The notes below the pieces were generated by a model. That model had not been told where the DNA came from, did no database searches, and saw nothing but the letters and a program-made list of their open reading frames with translations. DNA of 64,000 bases. It comes from Ceraceosorus guamensis. Lineage: Eukaryota; Basidiomycota; Exobasidiomycetes; Ceraceosorales; Ceraceosoraceae. Position 1 is the first letter of the stretch. Each line of letters opens with the position of its first letter. The stretch spans positions 1,419 to 65,418 of the forward strand of contig NW_020289996.1 in NCBI RefSeq assembly GCF_003144195.1, read 5' to 3'. Shown in pieces: positions 55,663 to 64,000 of this stretch. Made by a program: the position numbers and the translations under genes.

Positions 55663-58089
55663 ATGGGTTCGAAAAACCAAGTCGATTCTTCACGGAGCTG
55701 CACAAGTTTTGATGAGGAGCTGAGGAGAGCAGGGGAAAATGATGCCAGTCGTCAAGAGACCATTCGATCCCCTTCTCGGACTTCCAGGAGAAGGCGCCGA
55801 GGAGGCTGGTTGAGGAGCGCGGCCTCATTGGCCATCCTTGTGGGTGCAGCGACGAGCGTTGTAGACGCCAAGGGAATTGGAGGAGCGCGAGAGCTTTGTG
55901 AGTGATCAGCGCGGTGCTACGGCGATTGCTTCTTTTCCTTAGCACGCACCTAGAACTTCGGCGGGCGTCCGATACTCACCGCTGCCTCATTTTGCCGCTT
56001 CACGCGCTGTGCAGACACATCATCCGTTGCGTACTGCAGCGATCCGATCGCCATTCTCGTAACCGATCTGCAGCTTTCCTTCTTTCCCGACAATCGCACG
56101 CTCGAGTTTAGCATCGCAGCTGCGTCCACGCAGGACGACTTGAATGTCAGCATCGCCTTGACGGTGAATGCATACGGACTGGGTGTATTCAATGCCAACC
56201 TCAATCTCTGCGATTTGGGAGGATCGTTTTTGTGTCCCTTGCCCCAATATCAATTCAGCGGAGGCGGAGTATTCCCCATACCCAATCAATTCAACTTGGA
56301 CATTCCGACGATCGCATATACCATTCCGGATCTCGAGGCAGTGGCCACGCTGGAGCTGACGGACACGAACAGAAACTCTGTTGTAGGCTGCGTTCAGGCG
56401 ACGCTCTCCAACGGTCATACTGCACGTCAGCCTGCCGTTCTGTGGGCGACTGTCGGATTCGCACTTCTAGCGCTCTTTAGCTGCTTGCTTCACACCGCAA
56501 TGGCTCAGAGCGTTGGCGCTGCGCAATGGAGAATAGTGGATGTGATGATGGTCATCCAACACCCTGCAGTCACTTCGTTGCTCTCGCTCAATTATCCCAT
56601 CGTCTTTCTCAAGTACGGCTCCAACTTTGCGTGGGCCATTGGTCTGGTCAACATCCCATCGCTGCAGCAATCCATCACAAAGACGAGGCAGCGATACGGG
56701 GATTACAGCTCGGGAACATTTGGAGCAGCGTTGACTGCCCAGGTCGGCAGAAAGTACAATCCTTTCAGCGGCAGCACTCCTCAGTCCGGCGGCAGCGATG
56801 GCGGTGGGCTCGGACGGTCAATCTTGGGCGGCATCGGACTGCGACGCAGGCTAGATGACGCGTTGACATTGAAACCAATCAGCTCACACGTCGAGATTCT
56901 TGGACAAAGGCTTGTCGAAGCGGGATCCGGCTTGATGAAGCGGGATCAATATGCGCCCAACACAGGTCCAAACGGATTTCCAGTCACCAACTCAAACAGC
57001 GTGCAACTGCAGGTCGTCGGTGGCAACACCACCAGCGGAGATTTGGGTCGTTTTGCGGAGCGTCAAAACGTGGCGCCTGGCAACGCGTACCTCACTGTGC
57101 TCGTGTCGGCTGCTATCCTCTTGGCTATTCTGATCGGCGCGTTGATCGTGCTGTACATCGTCGCGCTGGTTGCCAGGATCCTCACGAACCGCAACGGCAA
57201 AGGCGCGGTCTCGCATTGGTCTCACAGGATCACCAGGCCCAGGGAGTTCTTGGGCGTCGTGACGCTCTCCATGCTCTCGCGATACTTTCTCATCGTCTTT
57301 CCCATTCTCACCATCTTTTCATTCTACCAATGGAACTACGGAAGCTCGTGGCCACCTCACCTGGTCGCTGGTCTGGTGTTTGGGCTCTTCCTAATCGTCG
57401 GCGCAGTCTTCTTGGTGCCAATGATCAAGTACGCGAGACGTGGCAGCGCCGACGACCTCTACTTTGCCAAGGGCGAACCACCAGAAAAGGGCACCTTGAT
57501 CGCTAAACGTTGGGGCCACACAGCTCATCCTTACCGACCAAAGTTCTATTGGTTCGCCTTTGCCTTTGTGCTGTGGTCCGTGGTGCGAGCTTGCTTCATC
57601 GTTTTTGCTCAAGGTCACGGCCTTCGGCAAGCAGCTGGACTGCTAGCCTGGGAGCTCATCTTCCTCATTCTGTTGCTCATCTTGAGACCAGGGAGGGACA
57701 AAAAATCGGACTGGTTCTACGTCATCACTACGCTTTTGCGAATGTTGACGTGGGCAGCTTGCATCGCGTTGACGGAAGAAGCAAATGTGCAAACGATTCC
57801 CAGAGTCATTGTAGGCTTTGTCGTCCTCGTCATTACTGGTCTGCCGATCATCTTCCTCTTCTTTGTCACTCTGTGGGATTTCTTTTCCGCTTTGCTGCCG
57901 AGCAAGAGGAGACCCATCAAGGACAGAACCGATCATACTGGCAAGGAAGAAGTCGGCGAAAGCGGCTATGCGTACGGCAATGTCGCTGGAACAGGCCCTC
58001 GAGCTGCTCCTCACTCCTCCGAAGAATCAGGGCTTGGAGCACAAGCCAACGTCAGACGATCCTCCGACTCTACCGCTCCACGAGTCTGA
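55663..58089 (+). CDS. TRP-like ion channel / FLC family membrane protein
   Basis: Fungal TRP-superfamily protein with an N-terminal ML-like lumenal domain (yeast Flc1-3, S. pombe Pkd2 relatives; roles in FAD/heme transport, calcium and wall integrity). Exons are 55663-55897 and 56015-58089, about 769 residues. A basic cytosolic start (SRTSRRRRRGGW) precedes a signal sequence (LRSAASLAILVGAATSVVDA). The ML-like domain includes YTSSVAYCSDPIAILVTDLQ and LCDLGGSFLCPLPQYQFSG. From residue 240 about nine membrane segments follow, including WATVGFALLALFSCLLH, VLVSAAILLAILIGALIVLYIVALV, LVAGLVFGLFLIVGAVFLVP and a final VIVGFVVLVITGLPIIFLFF. The tail is short and charged. Two upstream in-frame ATGs (55591, 55633) are alternatives for the start. 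Confidence 0.85.
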
Positions 58090-58498
58090 TCGCTTCAGTG
58101 CGCCAAAGCCACACCTGCTTCATCTACACCGCGCACCACTGTGACTGTCCGTACATACATACTGCCGCGACGCCTCGACTCCGATCAAGCGACCGCATCA
58201 TAGATCTACAGACACGCCCCCCAAAATATCTCCATATCCAACTATCTTCTTTTACCTCTTTCCTTCACGCCTCGGATCCATATCACCTTATCACAATGTA
58301 CCTGAACTCCCACACTGGTCTCTTTCATGCAATCAATCGAATGAGCTGACCCCTCTTAAGGCTGGCTATTGCTCTGATCCGAGCCTGAGCAATCACGCCG
58401 ACTCATCAGGTTCGCTGGGCAAGTGTCTTCGCTTCGGACTGTTTGCGTACGATGTCAAATCATATCATGAGCGCATAGTGCTTCTTTAGAGCGCGCAA
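58090..58498. other. convergent 3' region
   Basis: About 409 bp between the stops of the channel gene and PRE4. No gene was recognised. It presumably holds both 3' UTRs. Confidence 0.6.
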
Positions 58499-59671
58499 TC
58501 ACTGAGTTTGGGGACCGTAGCCTCTAAGGCCTTCGGCAAAGCTCCAGTCCGTCTCTACACTCTTGGGTTCTCCGATGTGTACACCTTGCTTGGTCACTGT
58601 GGCAATTTGAAACTGTGAGTGAAGTGTTGGGGTGGAGAGGTAAGCGAAGACGAAACGACGTTTGAGATGAACAGAACTTGAATCATTTGAGTCTGACACT
58701 TACGCGGTTGAGAGATCTGGCATCACGATAGACTGCCCGCGAGATCCAAAGGAGGTGAGAGTTAGGACAATGCAACACACGTGCAGATTGAGTGCGTCTT
58801 CGGGCTCAGGTCACTCACAAAGGACCTTCATGCAGCTCTCCAAGATGCTCCTGGCTTCAGCCTCATCCAAGGTAGACTCTCTTCCTTCCACAGCCTTCCT
58901 GAGTAGAGGTTGTGCCAGATGCGCACCAAATCCAGTAGCAATGGTGCTGGCTGTGTATGTCACACCGAGAAGGTCGACGTATCCGAGGAAAGGAGCGCCA
59001 GTGCTCGGTTCCAGTCCTCCCACCACCAGACTGTTCCAAAGCGGGTCGATCTTGCTTCGACGAGCATACATCAACCTCGTGAGCCAAGCGTAGAGCTGCG
59101 AGGGAGTCAGGTTGTGCGAGTCTCCTGCTGTCGATTCACGAAGTCTGTGGCAACGCGGAGCAAGTGAAAGCTGGACCAGTCAAAGACGTGAGGACGCTGG
59201 TCGAGCTGACCTCGACTCACCCAGTCTTTTCAATCTCGTGCAGAATATACTGGAAGTCCGCCATGTCGCCGCTAGCGCCAATGACGGCCTTGCTCTCCTT
59301 GACCTCTACCAGTCTACGAATATCCATGAACCTAGCGAGGGAGCCGTAAGAAGCTAAAGTGTCCGATGCGAGCATCACTCCTCCTGACCACTTGATGCCG
59401 AGGATGGATGTACCGGTCACGATGGGTTGTCTAAGCGTGATGCAGCAGGCCGACGATTTGAGTCAGTGGATATGTATACGCTTGGTAGGTCGCTTATGTG
59501 ACTCCTTCCACACAATCCGCCCCTTCGCTCCTCGTCTCTGCCTTTACACACGCTTACTCACTGCGTCCTCTGTCTGGCATCCTCGAATGCGTCTGCCGCG
59601 TGCCCTTGAGGCGGAGCACTGATATGGTCCACATATGGTTGCGACGACCAGGTCTGTCCAACACCTGCCAT
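58499..59671 (-). CDS. PRE4: 20S proteasome subunit beta 7 (PSMB4/Pre4)
   Basis: Non-catalytic beta-ring subunit of the 20S core. Exons are 59671-59562, 59430-59221, 59144-58819, 58732-58704, 58612-58499, about 262 residues, all phases consistent. Typical text: RTQQPIVTGTSILGIKWSGG around the propeptide boundary, ASDTLASYGSLARFMDIRRL, ASGDMADFQYIL, LTPSQLYAWLTRLMYARRSKIDPLWNSLVVGG, PFLGYVDLLGVTYTASTIATGFGAHLAQPLLR, EARSILESCMKVLFYRDARSLNR (through a 29-nt exon), and FQIATVTKQGVHI. The start MAGVGQTWSSQPYVD gives a 38-residue propeptide, close to yeast Pre4. The acceptor at 59144 was chosen because it alone keeps frame. Confidence 0.95.
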
Positions 59672-60423
59672 GTTGCCGTATCAGATCCCGGTGTAGCTTT
59701 CAATGTGTCTGGTCGACCTCGCGGGAGGGAGCAGCGCGAGAGTCAAGAGTCAGATTGATTCGAGCTTTGGCCTGATGGAACCGACTTTTTGGCTTCGCGC
59801 GAGATGGATCGTTTTGTTGAGGCCAGGAAGATCCTTTGGCCCGATTCTGAGCGATGTATAGAGCACGTGAGATGGTGGGCAGCAGAGGCACGACTCAGGA
59901 GTGTCTTCGAGAGCTCGGATGGAGCCCAGGGATGGGAGTTGACGCTCATGCGAGCTCCGTGGTAGCTCTGCCAGAGCATGGTCGGTGCGCGACGCGCGGC
60001 CCGAGCACGTGACTGCGCTCGCTGACTTCAAGTTTGGCCACGCCCCGCGGAGGCGACCGACATCATCAGCAGCAAATCAAACCGTCAAGATCGAGTCGTG
60101 AGTCACCAGTCAGGTGCAAGCGCCCTGGCTTCAGCTCAAGCAAAATCAGACTCTTGAAGCTGCGGCATAATCACGGCTGAGCAGTCCAGACGTCAGTCAA
60201 TGTTTAGCCTTGTTTGCTTGATTGCCTTGCTCGACGTCGCTGACTGCGAATTCACCCTTGAATGTTTCAGCCGATGGATTCCATTTCGATTTTGCGCGCG
60301 CGGATCTGAAATCAATAGCGAAGGGTAGCGTATGATGCTCCTAGGACTACCCAAACCAACGGTGCAAGTCGATTTCCATTCCCATGACATTTCAGGTCCA
60401 GATATAAGGATACGCTACGAACA
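59672..60423. promoter_or_regulatory. PRE4 promoter and VIP1 3' flank
   Basis: The 752 bp between two minus-strand genes has no recognised exon. It includes the promoter module at 59976-60054 shared with PRE6/RPN12. The remainder should contain the VIP1 3' UTR. Confidence 0.55.
59976..60054 (+). promoter_or_regulatory. candidate proteasome promoter module (copy 2)
   Basis: GCATGGTCGGTGCGC (59976-59990) is identical to the block at 49045. CACGTG (60006-60011) and TTCAAGTTTGGCCACGCCCC follow. The 15-mer lies about 305 bp upstream of the PRE4 ATG, similar in distance and orientation to the PRE6 copy. Function is inferred. Confidence 0.5.
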
Positions 60424-63400
60424 TCATCCCGCCACGCTGGCTCGGCTAGACACATCGCTACCTCTTCTTTTGATATGAAGCAGTCCTCTTTCGGTATGAG
60501 GCAGTCCGGAGAAGACGGTCTCTCCTTCAACCTGTCCGCTGCGTTTGCGAAAATGAGACAGAGAGGTCAATGGTCAGTCATGCGTCAAGACTGGTGAGAG
60601 ATTCGACGTCAAGATGTGATGCGCACCGATTGGCTTCGACAGCTTTGTGATTGCTGAGCGCAGCGATGCCTTCGTCTAGAGGCATGTGCCTAGTGAGAGG
60701 CTGCCGGGGCAGAGGGCTCAAAGAATGTCTAGCGTCCAGCTTGATGAAGAAAGGTTCGCTCGAATGCGCACCGGGAGAAACACTGATCAGCAGCGATCTC
60801 TCCGGTGGCGTCGGCGGCGTGTTGCTAGGATTAGGAGTCATAGGCGCCGAGCTGTTACCGCTAGAGCCAGCTGGAGCAGCTCCGTGGCTGCTATTACTGT
60901 TGCTGCTTCCATCGCCAGAGCTGGGCCGAGGGCTGTTTGCTGCAGTTCCCGTGGTCGTCGTCTTTTCGTACACTTCGAAAGCAATGCAGCTAAGATAGTC
61001 TAAAGGTGGTCTTTTGTTGGTCAAGATTGGCAAGTCCGAAGCGAGGATCAGGTTCAGAAGAGTGTGCATGTGCGATTCCTGGGATGGATCAGAAATCTGC
61101 GTTAGAGGGGAAGGAGCCAATTGGAAACCAACATTCCAGCATCCGCACGTAGCACGCATACCTTTGTAAAGTAGAGCGCGCAGAGAGGCTTGCTCTCCGC
61201 CGCCTTCAGATCAGCAATAATGTGCATAAGCAGCGGCATCGACGTGAGGACTCCGATTGATTCCTAGGTGCATCGAAAAAAGACCTATCAGCTTGAGCTG
61301 CGGCACTTCAGGCCCAGACTTGGCGAAAGCTCACCTTTTGCTCTGAAGTCACGCCGTATTCGGCCGGACTGCATCAAACGTCGCTTTTGAGCAATCAGCA
61401 ACGCCCCTTCACAAAGAGGAATCAGAATGGACTCGCGACTTACCAAGTCCATGAGAACAATGTGGAGCTCAGTCGATACAGCTCGTGAAGTCTGTCCAAT
61501 CGCTTCTCTTGAGGCACGTCGGGCGCGGCAAAGATGGTCTCTACGAATGTCCTGTTGTGCAGACCTACAGTCGCGCAGAGTGCGTGGTAGCCCTTGCTGT
61601 GTCAGCGGCAAGAAAGAAAGCGGCACATTCTGCATATTCGCCTCACCGTCATGAGTGAGCATGTCGTAGAGCTCGCTGGCTCTCGACGGATCGTAGGGAT
61701 CGTCCTAAAAGGCATGGCACCAAATTGTTGAGATCAAAGCATGCGGCAGTCTCGGGTCTACTGTACGGGCTCAGGCTCACCTCGTAGTCCGCAAAAAGCT
61801 TGGCCCATCTCTCTCTAAAAAGCTCGGGCGACTCTGCAGTACACCATTTCCTGCTGATCGAGTTCACGTCCATCTTTTCGTAGTTTTCCAGCATGGTAGC
61901 TTGCAGACTCCTGAGTGTCTGTGCTATCTGTTGGCAGAGCTCAGGCGGTGAAGGCGCATCTTCGGGCCAGTCTGAAGGTCTTGGCGCGCCATCCGGTTTG
62001 AGGACTGCTTTCAACTGCTTCTTGACGACGTCCATTTCGGTCTTCGAAGCGTTAGAATCGTCCAAGAGGTCTAGGGAGGCCAGAAATTTACAGTTCAGAT
62101 CCTCACATCGCTTGTCGCTAGAGGCCACAGACCCCTCTCTCACGACTCACCTTTGCGAATCACGAGCTGTAACGGGTTCTTCTGCGGGTCTTCTGGCTCA
62201 TCCAAAAAGTAAGAAGCAAACGTCTCTGCAGAAGCCGTGACCCTGCGCTCGCTACTGGTGTAGATAGTGCAGTTTCTCAACGCGTTTGCGTTCTGAACTA
62301 TCATATCGCGGCGCAAATTTGAGCCGAGCTGGTGATTGACGAGCCGGTACCGAACAAGGTCAGTCTGGAGCGTCGTTCAGAGCGCCGCAAACTACTTCCA
62401 CGTCGCACTCACGTCCCGTGCTTGATGTCGAGCCGCATGCGAGAACTACGCCCGGGCGCCCAGAGCACGAAATTTAGCATAGTACCGCACTTGAGAGAGC
62501 GCAGCTACTCACCTCTCCACCCCACTTGATGATGAGCTGCATCTTCTCGAGATTGCCATCCGTGTCAAAGCTCGGCTTCATTTGCACCTTGGTGCCGGGC
62601 AAATCCTGTTTTCTTTCTATCGCTCCGATGACCAAGGTCAGATCATGTTTCTTGGCTCCAGGAAGCTGCATAGCTTCGGTCGCAGCCTTGGAGACCATGT
62701 CCAGATTCGATCGGAGGATGATCTCTTCCTTGCGCCCTTGCAGGAGGGCCAGGAGGGGAGCGGCCCAGGCATCTTTGGGCTTGAACGACCGCTTGAGCTT
62801 CTGCTTGGGCGTACGATCACCGTGCCGAAAGACGGTCGCACTGCTCTTCAAGGTCCAGCTTGATTGTTCCGCTTCACGACCGTCGATTGCAGATCCTACA
62901 CTCGAGCTGCTGCTTGCCAGGCTGGCGGAGCGTCTGGGCGCGCTCATCTTGCAAAAGCTAGCTAGGATTGAGGCGCACTGTGAGGGTCCCAATTTGAGTC
63001 AGTCGAAGGCGTACTAAGAGGAAAAGCGGGGCACGCGAAGACTTACCTTGTCTGTTTGAAGTCGGAGCCAGAAAGCAAGGAGCAAAGTCAGCACTAAAAA
63101 TCCGACGCGGGGCTTGAGTGGCTTTACACGCTCACCGTAATAGAAGTCGTTGCCCTTGACGAAGCTCCAGCCATTCACATCGATGACGTAGCTCTTGTCT
63201 CCCACGCGAAGCAGATCAAAGCCGCAAATATTCTGCTTGAATGCCTTGGAGATGTTGGTTGCCATCTTGACCTCAGCCTCTGTAAGTTTGGTAATGTAGC
63301 GGATCTCCTTGCCGTCCGGATTGCGCTTCACCAAGCCGTCAACCACGGGCGACTTTCTGGTTTCGGCGTGCACAAAGTAAGGTCCAATTGTGTACACTGT

Positions 63401-64000
63401 ATGCGAGCAAGCGAAAGTGTCAGAAGGCATGCGCACCGAGTTACGAATCTCGCCACAAACCTTTGACGTCCTCGGCGTTGTCCACATCCATGAACTCTTC
63501 GTAGATGTACGAGCCGTCTGTGCGCGGTTGTACGAGGTTCGGATCGTACTCTGAAGACTTGTTGCCAACCTGGTGCCACGTAAGGGCCAAATCAGCAAAT
63601 GCAGCGGCCACAATTCTCCAGCGCTACTGAACTCACCTTTCTGAAAAGCCTCCTGCCACCACCGCCTTTGCTGGAGTGAAAGTAGATGTGCACATTATGA
63701 TCCTCGCCGCTGACCGGTTTCTCCACGAAAGGTTTACTAATTTCTTGATCGCCCACGATCAGCGTGTCCACATCGTTCTCCTTCAAGCGCGCATTTTTTA
63801 CTGGTCTCTTTCTGAATTCGAGCCCGAGCCGCTTCTTGACATCCTCCAACACCTTCTTGTCCAACACTGGTCCTCCGTCCTTGTCCGCCTCCAAACGTCT
63901 GGGTGTCGGAACGCCTGCAGAGTCCAGTATGGCCAGCACTGCGCGCCGATCCCACAGCACGGCCTGGAACCGCAGATCATTGACTAGTACTGGCTTGCGC
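60424..64000 (-). CDS. VIP1: inositol hexakisphosphate/diphosphoinositol-pentakisphosphate kinase (VIP1/PPIP5K/Asp1), 5' part beyond the window
   Basis: Makes 1-position inositol pyrophosphates and has a histidine-phosphatase domain that removes them. Fourteen exons are visible (coding order): 64000-63637, 63569-63461, 63396-63136, 63051-63047, 62977-62513, 62445-62413, 62328-62151, 62070-61781, 61704-61647, 61564-61444, 61368-61335, 61263-61162, 61078-60627, 60538-60424, about 861 residues. The frame is open at the edge, so the N-terminus is missing. The ATP-grasp kinase part shows [72 protein letters not shown]. The phosphatase part starts with [14 protein letters not shown] (RHGxRxP intact), then [45 protein letters not shown], and [13 protein letters not shown] 5-nt microexon supplies the conserved DK. 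An S/N/P-rich insertion lies in the penultimate exon. Confidence 0.93.

Noticed and set aside
59743-59979. Upstream exon MSVNSHPWAPSE... as the PRE4 N-terminus
   Set aside because: No donor joins it in frame. The start MAGVGQTW at 59671 gives a propeptide of the usual length directly in frame.

Overview
The window is nuclear DNA of a basidiomycete fungus. The genes are dense and intron-rich. Introns are mostly 50-130 bp with GTRNGY-type donors, CTRAY-like branch sites and YAG acceptors. Intergenic DNA is GC-rich and full of short tandem repeats. The gene content (Arp6, exportin-4, an FLC-type TRP channel, a basidiomycete-type DH-PH exchange factor, GPI-type secreted proteins) and the many copies of an AATCGTGAATGGC-like motif suggest a smut-type fungus (Ustilaginomycotina). 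That placement is inference; no rDNA or mating locus is present to confirm it.

Layout. 0.4-12.7 kb: an intronless bacterial-type D-alanine-D-alanine ligase (+), ARP6 (-), exportin-4 (+), an IVY1-like I-BAR protein (-), and RNase H1 (+) with a possible mitochondrial leader. 12.7-17.1 kb: repeat-rich intergenic DNA. 17.1-21.4 kb: a 7-exon RhoGEF (+). 21.4-25.9 kb: repeat-rich intergenic DNA. 25.9-27.4 kb: an atypical Rab GTPase (+). 29.4-30.2 kb: a small secreted protein (+). 30.5-35.4 kb: a large unrecognised gene (-) encoding about 1,430 residues, with an N-terminal membrane anchor and four diverged copies of a two-part repeat. 36.8-42.4 kb: APN1 (+), a PHOSPHO-type HAD phosphatase (-) and FAP7 (+). 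43.7-46.1 kb: a GPI-type aspartic protease (-). 47.4-50.6 kb: proteasome genes PRE6/PSMA7 (-) and RPN12 (+), divergent. 52.2-53.4 kb: a secreted GPI-type protein (+). 55.7-58.1 kb: an FLC/TRP-like channel (+). 58.5-59.7 kb: proteasome gene PRE4/PSMB4 (-). 60.4-64 kb: the 3' part of VIP1/PPIP5K (-), which runs off the right edge.

Themes. Three proteasome subunits lie within 12 kb. Their promoters share an identical 15-mer followed by an E-box and a TTCAA..GGCCA..CCCC element. Nuclear and genome maintenance (ARP6, XPO4, RNH1, APN1), GTPase signalling (RhoGEF, Rab) and inositol pyrophosphate signalling (VIP1) are represented. The accessory parts are the D-Ala-D-Ala ligase and the 29.4-35.4 kb secreted or membrane block. 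The best candidate for something undescribed is the four-repeat gene at 30.5-35.4 kb, in which nearly all introns are phase 0 and fall at repeat boundaries.

Exon structures were built by hand from splice signals, reading-frame continuity and remembered family conservation. No search or alignment program was run. No rRNA, tRNA, CRISPR array or intact transposon was recognised.
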